Shown here: piece after piece, positions 25,801-36,500 of the stretch
How positions within the stretch are numbered: position 1 is the first letter of the stretch
Layout: the number at the start of each line of letters is the position of its first letter
NCBI GenBank assembly: GCA_964007475.1
Contig: OZ023273.1
Span: 26,709,557-26,773,556, forward strand
Reading direction: 5' to 3'
Source: Hybos culiciformis
Lineage: Eukaryota > Arthropoda > Insecta > Diptera > Hybotidae
DNA length: 64,000 bases
Notes under the pieces: model-generated
Seen by the model: the letters and a program-made list of their open reading frames with translations, nothing else
The model's database searches: none
Told to the model about the DNA's origin: nothing
Position numbers and translations under genes: made by a program

Positions 25801-28800
25801 TATGTTTTTCAAGCATTTCCCGGCTTTTGATATTTTATCGACCGCTTATGTTTTGTTACAATTATCATCACCCAAACACTTTCTCATCTATTCGCTTATT
25901 GCGTAATTTTTTTTTCAACAGAATCGAAGTAAGATTTGTATTAAAATATGAATATAAATATAAATTTGTAGTAAAATTAATATAAAAAAAATAGGGTATG
26001 TAATTTAAATTACTTTCTCTTGGCAAAAAATCTAATGCACTTCCAATTAATGGTAATCCATTCGGTCCAGGAATTCTATTTTTTAAAATAATAATTTTTC
26101 GTTTTTCATAAAACAAAACAGATAATAAAATAAAAATTAAAATTAATATACTAAAAAACATATTTGTGTCGTCTGTCGTAAGAAGTTAATTTCAAACTAA
26201 TGCTTTTTCAATGAATTTTTTATCGTTTTTATTATTTTTAATTAAAGATTATGCAAAATTGATATGCAATTTCACTATGCTTAAATTATGTCTGTAAGTT
26301 TAAAATTATTATATGTATTTGGTGCTTCAACAGAATAATTAAATCCAATGTGTGGCATGTCAGAAACATTTTTTATAGCACACTTAACTTTAGCTTTCCA
26401 TGTTGACGTTGCTCATAATAAAAGCTAATAATAACTACATTCTGTTTTTTCGAACTCTGGGCAATTTTCAAAAACAGACTAAAATGTTTCATTTAATGTC
26501 CGGTGTGTGCGTGTCCGTTTCTCAGTCCGTTCGTTCGCCACGAAAATGTAATTCTACGATTCCCGCAAAGGTAGGTAGCAAATTATGTTCACAGTAAAGT
26601 TTGATGTTTCATGTTTTAATTTACTTCGATAAAAATCAGTATACTTAGATACTTATAATGTGTTTTATAAAAGAATATCTGAGTATATGAGTTCGTTGTA
26701 TTAAAAATTTAATTAATTTCAATTTAATTTTGCTTTTAACAGGGACAGAACTAATTATGTTTTTTCTTAGTGAATACGAAAGTAAAATCTTAATATCCTA
26801 TGCAAAATTCAGTATTTATCATTATTTTTTTTTCTTTTCGAAAATCAAAGAGTTGATTGAAAAGTGAAGAGTACGCGAAAAGAAATCAGTGTGTTGCAAT
26901 TATTCTCAAGCCGAGAGTAATTGTGAATTTTTATGTTTTATAACATCGAAATTGTATTTTCTAATGAAAAAATGCTCTTAATACTTCAAAAAATGTCAAT
27001 ACTATAACCGTGGCGCCACGATTTGATAACGTCATCTTGTAGAACTTTACGAAATTAGACGAAAAGATTAAATAAAAATGTTCGATGTCTCGATAAGTTT
27101 TCGAGGTATCACAATTCGAAAAATAAAAAAATAAAAATTTCGAATCAATTATGCATTCGTTTAGAACTCGACGAAATAAGACGAAAAGATCAAACAAAAT
27201 TTTTCGATATCTCGCTTAATTCTCAAGATCACAATTCCAATTAGAAAAGAAAACATATTTTATTTTCTAATTAGTTACGCATTTTTATAGAATTCGACGA
27301 AATAAGGCGAAAAGATAATTTTTTTTGATATCATGCTTAGTTTTCGGGATATAATAATTCGAAAATGAAAAAAAAAATGTTTTGGATTTGAGGGTTTGGA
27401 GATCGTACCCTACTCATCAAGTTTCATCCAAATCCGGCCTGTACAGAAATATAAGAAATATAAAAAATAAGTTACTCCAAAAATGTTGTCTATAATTTCA
27501 GATTTCTTATTATAAATAATAATTTTCGAAATTAGTTCATAAACCTGCCATCCAGGGTCGGCCCTAACAAAAGCGGTGTCCGGAGCAAAGATTCCTACCA
27601 GAGCCTTGAAAAATATTTCATACAAGAAATAATGATTTGTTTGTTGCAACCCGTGAAATTTTAACGTTAATTTTTTATTATCAAATTTCAATGTTAAATT
27701 TTCAAAACCAATAAAAATATGATTTTAACAAAAAATATGGAACTTCAACACTCAATCAAATTCGAATGATACAATTTAATTGGTGACAGAAAAATGATTA
27801 ACTATTAACAGTGAGCAATATTTGAAGTTTATGAAGAAAAAAATTAAAGTAGTGCTACGCACGCCGCTTTTTAATAATAAGATAGTTTCTGGGTAAAAGC
27901 TTTAGATCCCTTATAATGTTATATCCTTTGCATTTCGCATTAGTACCTTAATAATGGCTTCATATATTCATTACATAAATACATACTTAGAAATAAATAA
28001 TTCAAATCAAATATTTTATTTTTAGTATGATACAGACAGTGACGGTTTCCTGAATGTGGCTGAGTTACAAAATATGATTAATAGAGGCATGTGCCGTCAA
28101 ATGTCTAGAGGCTTATCTCATCATATAATGAATATGAATGATATGAATGGAGATAACCGACTAAATTTTGAAGAATTTTATGCGTTGTCACAAAAAAATA
28201 AATGGTTAATAACAAGTTTGGTTAGCAACTATTGTCGTTTATTTATACCATCACCACATCGAGAAGAAGGTGATCAAATCGACGGTGCTTATGAGAGACA
28301 AATGAAATTTTGTCCCCCTCCATTAACTATGTTAATATTTTCAGTGATAGAAATAATATTCTTTTTAGTGGATGTTTTACACTTTCAGTAAGTAAATAGT
28401 AACTAATAAAATTTTTGAAATTGAATTTAATCCAAAATTTATTTGAATTAGTGACGATCCAAAGAATACCAAAAAAATAGGAGAAAATACTAATGGACCA
28501 GCTGCTACTTTATTTATCTACAATCCTTATCGAAGGTATGAGGCATGGCGATTTGTAACTTATATGTTTGTCCACGTCGGTGTGATGCATTTGTTCATGA
28601 ATTTACTTATACAAATATTTTTGGGAGTTGCATTAGAACTTGTACATCATTGGTGGCGTGTAGCTTTAATTTACGTTGCAGGAGTAGCAGCCGGCTCAAT
28701 GGGAACATCCCTAACAACTCCGAGAATATTTTTGGCTGGAGCATCTGGTGGAGTTTATGCACTTATTACAGCACATATAGCAACAATTATTTTAGTGAGT

Positions 28801-30000
28801 ATTCTAGCTGATCCCCTGCGCTGCGTGCGCTGTTGAAATTGAATGAAATGAAATACATACACCCCACAGAACTTTGATAAGGCCAACATATTTTCATATT
28901 TGTTTTAATTTTCGTACAATTCTTAAGTTTTACATTTTTCTCATTCAAAGAGACTTCTGATTTAACTTTTTGTGCTTATAAAAAATGTATTTTTGCAATT
29001 TGAATGTAAAAATATGATGGCGTTATTCAAGTGCCACCGAGAGGTTTATGCCGGGTCGGTGCAAAAATTAATACAAATTTACGTTGATATAATAATGTAA
29101 AACGATGTTTGATTCTAAATCTTGGAAAATTCCTGGTTTTACTAGGAATCCGAATTGTGAAACGGCAACGCATCCCTAATAATTTATAACCCGTTTAAAG
29201 TAGGCAGTCCCAAGTAGCCTGATGCAATAACGCCTAATAATTTCATGTTTTATACTAAAATAAAGTCTAATTATGAAACTTTAAGAATAAGGATTTATTT
29301 ATTTTCCATCTGATTGTGAAGTAAAACATTTTGATCTAGTTGAATTCTCAATAATTTAGTAAAAATATAGATTCTGATTTCTCACGTGGGAAATGGTCCG
29401 AAATTGCGTAGCGTGTGCAACTTGTAAAAAGGATTTTAATTCCTAAATCATTGCAGATACATTTAAAAATACTGAAAAATTAAAATTCGTATCACGCAAT
29501 TATTAAAAATACATATTCTTTGGTATTAAAAAAGAAAACTTTAAACATTAAAAAAAAAATTTAATATTAAACTAAGAAAATTCTTTGAAATGTTATTCCT
29601 TCTTTGCTTTTTTTTTAACAATTAAATTTTTGTTTGGCTGTGCAAATAAAAAATTTTTGTTTCTTTGTATTTTTAGAATTGGAGAGAAATGGAATTTGCT
29701 ATTGTTCAGTTAATGGTTTTTCTAATATTCTGTTTGACTGACTTAGGTACTTCAATTTATCGTCACATAAATGTTAAAAATGACCAAATTGGATATATAG
29801 CTCATTTGTCTGGAGCTGTTGCTGGATTGTTGGTTGGTATTGGAGTTTTGCGTAATTTGAAAGTACGTAAATGGGAGAAAATTTTATGGTGGATAGCTAT
29901 TTTATTATATTTTGCATTAATGGCATCCGGATTTTTTGTTCATCTTTTATATCCAGAGTATTTCCCTAAGCAAGAACTTTGGGATGGAAATTTGTCATAA
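19829..30000 (+). CDS. EF-hand rhomboid intramembrane serine protease (rhomboid-4/RHBDL-like)
   Basis: Exons 19829-19969, 28026-28387, 28452-28794 and 29677-30000 join in phase to 389 residues. The first exon ends ERQEIFNIFRE and joins YDTDSDGFLNVAEL, restoring one EF-hand across an 8-kb intron. Loop 1 is residues 49-60 (D-D-D-G...E), loop 2 residues 86-97 (DMNGDNRLNFEE). Rhomboid features: RYEAWRFVTYMFVHVGVMHL with the HxxxN pair, GASGGVYAL with catalytic Ser266, and IAHLSGAVAG with catalytic His325. Several hydrophobic segments follow CPPPLTMLIFSVIEIIFFLV. Paired EF-hands before a rhomboid core are typical of rhomboid-4 and RHBDL1/3; such enzymes cleave type I membrane proteins and the EF-hands can confer calcium dependence. 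Activity here is inferred. Intron 1 contains the P450 gene. Confidence 0.92.
20248..26161 (-). CDS. Cytochrome P450, CYP4 clan, CYP313-like
   Basis: Seven exons: 26161-26014, 24907-24707, 24406-24206, 23546-23492, 22668-22542, 22474-22301, 20832-20248. Phases join to a complete 496-residue protein. Visible landmarks: N-terminal membrane anchor (MFFSILILIFILLSVLFY) and the proline hinge PGPNGLPLIG; C-helix WSKHR; RMFSPWFYNNFIF; I-helix ITLVVAAFETSA at the join before residue 303; ExxR at Glu360-Arg363 (KETLR); heme loop FVKGLRSCPGW with Cys441. It should be an ER-bound monooxygenase; the substrate is unknown. The Ala-Ala-Phe-Glu-Thr I-helix and the heme loop followed by WRYALINLK resemble dipteran CYP313 proteins, so family assignment is moderate. 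The gene lies wholly inside intron 1 of the rhomboid gene, on the other strand. All key residues are present. Confidence 0.92.
20833..22300. other. Last intron of the P450 gene; nothing recognised
   Basis: About 1.5 kb of AT-rich sequence with a short CA run near 21273-21290. No ORF or repeat family recognised. Confidence 0.6.
22781..22914 (-). mobile_element. tRNA-derived SINE, copy 1
   Basis: On the minus strand, TGGTGTAGTGGTATTGCC resembles an A box and TTGGTTCGATTCCCACC a B box. They are followed by CTCGGACTGGAATTTGTG, ACTTGAATTAAGTGTG and a terminal TTGTTTTTCG. The same order recurs at 34448-34584 and, decayed, at 51321-51397. The tail after the B box and poor stem pairing argue against a functional tRNA gene. 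It lies in a P450 intron. Confidence 0.75.
22915..23491. other. P450 intron, remainder; nothing recognised
   Basis: Poly-T-rich sequence between the SINE and the short 55-bp exon at 23492-23546. The introns at 23547-24205 and 24908-26013 are likewise without recognised content. Confidence 0.5.
26162..28025. other. Rhomboid intron 1, part upstream of the P450 gene
   Basis: Should include the P450 promoter, just right of 26161. About 27000-27365 is a repeat block, listed separately. A short ORF starting at 26484 ends at a possible splice donor (26570) but was not accepted as an exon. Confidence 0.5.
27000..27365. repeat. Degenerate tandem repeat, three units of about 115 bp (GACGAAAAGAT family)
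   Basis: Three units each contain AGAACTCGACGAAATAAG or a variant, then GACGAAAAGAT, TTTCGATATCTCGCTTA and CACAATTC. Related sequence occurs at 36985-37050 and in the hairpin MITE at 56528-56755. It is a dispersed family, probably decayed MITE copies. Confidence 0.7.
28795..29676. other. Rhomboid intron 3; nothing clearly recognised
   Basis: An 880-bp intron. A GC-richer patch just after the donor (CCCCTGCGCTGCGTGCGCTG, about 28814-28833) may be a transposon remnant, but no ends or duplications were found. Confidence 0.5.
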
Positions 30001-30421
30001 ATGGAGAACGCTGCACTAATGCTCTTATACAAAGTGATCTTTATTGGATACCAACGTGCCTATTTTAAATTCACTTTAAAAATAATTATTTTTATATTGC
30101 AAACATTACGATCACTTACTCACATGTTTTTTTTGGTTCCATAGTTAGTATCTTATCGAATTTTTCAAAATTTATAGTTTTTTATGCGTTAAATTAAAAA
30201 ACTCAAAAGCAATGATAAAATATATTATAAATGTACATAATTAAACTACTATTCAAACAGTTTTAATAATTTAAAAAATTAAAAAATGTATCTAAATTAA
30301 ATGAATTTAATAATATGTAATTGTGTACAATATGTTTTATCATTGTTTCATTTTTATGTACGAAAACTTTAATTTTGATAAGCAACTTAAAACAGAGGTA
30401 GAAACATAGCGTTGCAGATTG

Positions 30422-30427
30422 AATAAA
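30422..30427 (+). terminator. Candidate poly(A) signal of the rhomboid gene
   Basis: AATAAA followed by AATAAATT, about 420 bases after the rhomboid stop. I noticed no AATAAA between the stop and this site. Use is not proven in such AT-rich DNA. Confidence 0.35.
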
Positions 30428-31117
30428 TAAATTAATGTTTGTCTCGGAAATTGTATTATAATCATTATAATTTAACAGAAATTAAATCATAATGCGAATT
30501 ACTATAGGTAACTTAAATTTATGATGATACGATACCATGGAAATAAAATAATAACATGTATAAATTTGTATATAAATTATAAAATTATTATATAAGCATT
30601 ATGTTGTAATGTTAAGAACAAAAGAACTTATCTTTTTCTACTTGATCTGTTATGTTGATATCAATTAAGTTATAATTGTAGCTTATAAATAGTATATACA
30701 CAATATATTATATATTTACTTTTATAAAAAAAAATATCTTGTTTACTTTTTCTCGTTCAAACAAAACTATGGTCTTAATTGTAGCACTGTTTTTTGAAGT
30801 TCCTATTAAAGATTGTTTGAAGGTTGAACGCTAATAGATATTATGATGTGTAAAAAAAATAACATACTTACTAATAAGACAAAAAGTGAACTAATTAAAG
30901 AGCCAGTTTTCTATATTTCGATTTCAACCTTTTTCAGCCCCCAACCGAACACTTGAACACATCTATCAAGGCAAAGGTGATATACCTACATCAAACACTT
31001 GTAACATCTTTGGTTATGATATGGTTATGATATGATACTCTCTCTTTATTATCTGTAATGTTCATAGACTGGTTTCAATAACACTTTCGTATAAGATCAA
31101 TTATTATATGTAATATA

Positions 31118-31152
31118 TGCCGCAAATCCAACTGACCAACCACCAGTTCCCT
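31118..31152 (+). repeat. Isolated copy of the foldback-element core motif
   Basis: GCCGCAAATCCAACTGACCA followed by ACCACCAG matches the core of the element at 16757-17462 (reverse complement there) with one mismatch, but no flanking palindromic units are present. Possibly a remnant. Confidence 0.6.
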
Positions 31153-33044
31153 TTTTTAAAGATCATAGGTACCTACCTACCTACATAACCACATACATTT
31201 GCAAAATTTGATTGAAATAAGTAGGTAAAACTTAAAATGTAAAATCGGGGGAAAAGCCGATACATCGATTTTTAATACGAGGCATGAACTATGAAAAATC
31301 GGGTCTGTCCTGAAGAAATCCGGGAGTATTGTCAAGGTATAAAAAACAAGAATACATACATACTTACATTTTTATTAATTTTGAATTGGTAGGTAGGTAT
31401 CACTTCATTTCATTCTACTAAAATTTTTGGAAATTTTTTTTTTCTGGGTTTAAACTTGACAACAAATATGAAATATCGCACTGTGAGCAACGTGTGAGTC
31501 TATTCACAATTTTTGCAATACTTTTCGAAAGATCCAAATATTCGTCCGATGTTTCGAATTGTTGACCGATATAAAAAATTGATCCGCCATAAATGCCAAC
31601 AATTACCAACATTTGCTGGTTGATTGATATATCATATGAGAAAAAAACCGACAAGTTCGTATACCAACATATTTTATTTTATATATTACTTATCGTTTAT
31701 ACTTTAATTTTATTATATTTTAATTTTATTACCTATATCATCCTAATTTTATTATAGGTATTTTAATTTTATTATTGGTATTTTAATTGCGCTATATTTT
31801 AATTAAACTATATTATTATTATTAAATACAGAAACAAAATTTATTGAAAATAAATTATTTATACATTTCACACGAAAATACATGTAGAGTTCTGTATATA
31901 TAAATGAATTAATAATTTCTAATAAATGAATCATAGCTAAAATTATACGGAAGTTAATCAATAATTCCGTTTAAATAATAAACCACAAATGAAGGATCTA
32001 TATAATTTTTCTTTTATAAATTCAATAAAGATGTTACGTAATTTACCCTTTGAATTTGAGTTATGGACTTTGACTTTAAATTTCAATACCTACAACAATT
32101 TTTTTTTTTTTAGTGGATAAAATTTTTATTTACTTAATAACAATTTACTTATATGCGGCATGGTTATAGAAAATTTTAATTAAAAAAATTGCAATAAAAA
32201 ACGAAATCTATTCTGAATTTTAAAATCTTATGGATAAAATATTAATTAAAGAATTACGCAATATTAAACATAATTTCTGGGAAGCTACAGAACGAATAGT
32301 AGTGTGAATTCGAAAAACATAATAACGATTACGTTAATTTTTAATACAGTAAATATAAAAATTTAATATATTTAATAATTATAAAAAAAATATAATCTGA
32401 AAATTGTACCCATAGTCCAGAAAAATTCGGTCAAAGAATTAAATTCAAATTAAAGAAATGTGAATTATTTAATCACATTTGAAAAGAAAATACTAGTGAT
32501 CCGATGATAGAACAATATCTATTGATATCTACCTTGATAATTATAAAAGGTCTTTTGAGCAATTCCCTCCAACTTGCTTGGACCAAAGACTTTAGAGTAA
32601 CGGACCAGCTGAAAAATAATAGTTTAAACACTTCAAACTTTTCGAATCCTTGTTGCAATCCTCTACTAGTGCTCAATAACGACAATATTCCTAGTTTTAA
32701 TAATTTTACAAATTTTGATCCACATCCCGTGGCAAAATTATATTGAAATAAATTTTACTGAATGGATTATTTTAACTTCGATTATGGAAGAACAGAACAC
32801 TAGATAAAGTAGAAGGTACAACAATGATACCAAATTATGAAGAAAAAGTTATGAAGCAGCAAAATATATAGAAGAATAAATCAATAAATAAAGAAAGATT
32901 TAAAGTAAAATATGAATTTAATGTAGAAAATAAAATATATATACCTTGAAGACGGGATTTAAGTTTTTATTTTTTTTAAAAGAATACTTATTGTAACGTT
33001 CAAGGACCCAACCTAATTCTCATATTTTATCGCATTTTTAATGC

Positions 33045-33140
33045 AAAACGGGCTAAGAATCAATAATTCTTCAACTTAATATTATGCGTAAAATACGCAA
33101 TAATATTGAGTTGAAGAATAATTGATTCTTAGCCCGTTTT
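33045..33140. repeat. Near-perfect hairpin, 44-bp arms and 7-base loop
   Basis: The left arm 33045-33088 (starting AAAACGGGCTAAGAATCAAT) pairs with the right arm 33096-33140 (ending GATTCTTAGCCCGTTTT) with two mismatches and one bulge. The stem is longer than a usual animal pre-miRNA. It could be a tiny MITE or a hairpin-RNA locus. No target duplication is evident. Confidence 0.8.
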
Positions 33141-33596
33141 TTGTCAATACTCACCATTTATTTTTTTTACTACAGAGTTACCTATCCTAATTTTATTGTA
33201 TCCAAACAAAACTTTAAATTCTGATTGAGCTCGCGATTCATATATATTTTTCGTTTGTTATCGCACTCTTTACAAGTGAAAATTGAGAATCCTATTCCTC
33301 ATTTGTTTTGTTTTTCGAAATTCTTAAAATAGTAATAGAAATAAGAATATTTACAACTTTATTTTTTTCATAATATATACTAAAATTTATTTCAAGGAAT
33401 AATAAACACAGTATTAATGTTTAGGTAGCTTAAATATGAGATAATGATATAAATAAGTTTGTAGAAACGAAAATTTGATTAAAAAATTCGCATTAGGTTT
33501 TCTTATTTGTTTAATAAGGAGATAATTTAATGGTTCTTATTAATTTCACATCTATGATTATGTGTAGTACTTTTAGTTATTAATCAACGTTAAATA

Positions 33597-36500
33597 TTAA
33601 AAATTTGGAATATTAATTCCTGTTTCTTTACTGATCCAATTCATGAATGACGTTACTCTCGAAAATACAGCAGGCTTAGAAGAGTCACATCCTTGAGAAT
33701 ATGATGCTACAGCTATAATTTTCCAACCTTCTGTTTCATTTAAAACCAAAGGACTTCCAATATCTGTTTCACATAAATTAGTATTTCCCCTCAATATTCT
33801 AGCGCATAAAGTATTTTTTACAATTAAATTTCCAAAAATAGTTCTACATTCTGTATTTGATATAACTGACATTTCTTGCCAATGAAGGGTTTCATTACTA
33901 TCTCTTGTAGTCATTAACAGTAAATTAGTTTGATTAATTTCCCCCCATCCAGCACTGATACCTTTGACACCTTCAAAACTTAAATCAATTTGATCTAAAT
34001 TTGGTAATATTATTGGCGAAATTTTTTCGCTAACATCGATGTGCTCCTTTATTTTAATTAAAGCCATATCATTCAAATGCCCAGTTGATCTAGACTGAAA
34101 TCCTTCATATATGACAACTTTTTCAGCATTTGCAATTACTTCTGGTTGATTAAGAAGATTCGATCCTAATCCAAGGGTAATGTTTTGATAATTGTAAGTA
34201 CATTGTGCTATAAAAAAAGAGTAAAATATGTATAAATTAAAAACATGATACCAATTTTATATTCATCATAATTATTTTACGAAAAGAAAGATTAAATAGA
34301 TAAGATTAAATAGCTAATAAGTCATGGAGGATTGATAAATTTTGAGTAAATTTTAATTAGATTAAGTTAGGTTAACCTAACCTAAATTTTAATTAATTTT
34401 TTTTAAATTTAATTTAATTAAAGTTTTTGCCTACTAGGTATATACCCATGAATGTAACGGTGCAGTGCCATTATTCTTCGGCACGTTCGGTCGAGCGTTC
34501 AATTCCCACCTCGGACTGGAATTTCTGTTAATTTTCTCAATTTGTCGACTGAATTAAGTGTTGTTTTGTTTCAAAAAAAAATTAGAAATATTTTTAAAGT
34601 TGCTTCTAGGGTGTAAAAAAATTAATTCGAAATATTTTCAATGCTCAATTACAATTTAACAAAATAATAATATTTATAAAATTGTAGTTTTTTTTTTTAA
34701 ATATTGTTTTTGAGTTTGTTAAATTAACATACATTTTTTTTTTAACTTTACTCCGAGCTCTTCACCTTTTTTCTGAAACTACTTAAATGTAATCAACAAA
34801 CTACACATTTTTTAGATACTTGTCCTTTTCCGAAAAATATATATTTAAAAATTAGATTTTATGAAAACACATATAGTCTTTAGACTATGACCTTCTTCAG
34901 TAAGACCTTATGTCCTTTTGAAAAGGACATAATGTCATTTGACTTTGTGGCCTTTTCAAAGGGACATAAAGTCAATTGGCAATACGACGTTAGAAAGAAA
35001 AAAGAAATTTGTGTCTAGAACCAATGAAAAACTTTTAATTAGAAAATATTATCAGATTATTTTTTTAACCACTTTTATGGCTGTGTGGCCTTAAACAGTT
35101 TTTGTGGTGCTTAGAAAAAACCTGGCTATAATATACTTGATTCTGTGTATAACGATAATTTTATATTGATTAGTTTGAATTGAAATCAACCGCCCGCTAA
35201 GTCATTTCAAAACTAAATCAAAATTTTATATATAAAAATTGTCAAACTCTAGTCAGCTTTCTTAATTCCTTCAATTTTTTATAAAAAAAATTATATTTGT
35301 AAATAGTATTTGTAGAATTTGTATTGTTTTTTTAAAAAAATTTATAAGTATCTAAGGTACATTCATTTCTGCAGTTTCAATTTCATTTGGTGACTATTTG
35401 TGGTGATAATAAAATTTATTTATTTATTTATTTTTTCAATAAATATTTACGTTATAATTATTCGAAAATTATCTCACTATATTTAATTTTTGGATACAAT
35501 TTAAGGTCCCAAAATTAAGGGGTTCATTTCCTCTCGAGAGCAACAGCAAGTGGGCAATAAACAGTTAACACACACATAAGGCATTCAATAATTATAAAGA
35601 ATAAAACAAAAAGCTTTCACCAAATTGCCAACAAAAATAACCTCCTAAGATTTTAGTGAATTTATTATATTATATAAATTATTTTGATATCTATGATAAA
35701 ATGGGACTATTATTAAAAGTTTTAATAATTTTAATACTTTATTATCAAATAAAATCTTTTTTTAGATTTTGAAAAATTATTTAAGTTTTTAATTTTTTTA
35801 TTTTAAAATAATTTTTTAATGAATCTATTTGCTTGTTTTTGTTTCAATATATTGTTCGGAACGGTATTAATTCACTTAACATTTTACTATCCTTGGTATT
35901 TTCTATGATGAACCATCAATAAAAATATAAAATTCATAGAAAATCTTGAAACTATAGCATCGACCGAGGCAACGGGCTGATATCGTCTGCTGAGAAATGA
36001 AACAACGTATGATATTTATATGTCATTATCACCATTCGATTCCTCGTACTCGATTTTATAAGTACAACAATTTTGCAATATTCGTAATGTTGATTAAAAT
36101 GTGTTTTTTAGATAAAAATTTTACGTTACTTGATATTTTTGTATACGTTTTTTTTAATTTTCAAATCTTTAAACTCAAATTACTCGAAACTATACTTTTC
36201 ATTATACATTGTTTCATTTCTGAGCAGACAATATTAAAATTAGTATTACTGACATTAATAAATCAATAAAATTAAAATAATTTTTTTATTATTTTGCATT
36301 AAAAAAATTAATACTTTAGTAAAAAAAAAAGTAGTTTGTTTGTAATATAATACTGTAATGAGCAAGTAACGTTCGATGTATGCGTTAATATCTACTCCAC
36401 TTGATGGAAAATTGGGATAGGGTATGTTTCAAAATTGTCCATCATTGGTGTTTCCCTAGATCTCTAAACTCCATCAAAGTGGAGTATGTCTCCACCAGTG

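Larger units (their letters stand above)
30001..33596. other. Rhomboid 3' flank and intergenic region
   Basis: Contains the likely rhomboid 3' UTR, an isolated core fragment at 31118-31152 and a hairpin at 33045-33140. Short ORFs at 31418-31654 (minus) and 32473-32746 (both strands) match no family I know. Converges with the protease homolog gene. Confidence 0.55.

Noticed and set aside
26484..26570. Possible alternative first exon of the rhomboid gene, ATG to a GTAGGT donor, in phase with 28026
   Set aside because: It would join STIPAK to the EF-hand loop and destroy the first helix, while the exon at 19829-19969 restores a complete EF-hand. Not excluded as a minor alternative.
32473..32746. 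Overlapping ORFs on both strands near 32.6 kb
   Set aside because: No recognisable family, no signal of splice partners; opposite-strand overlap suggests chance.
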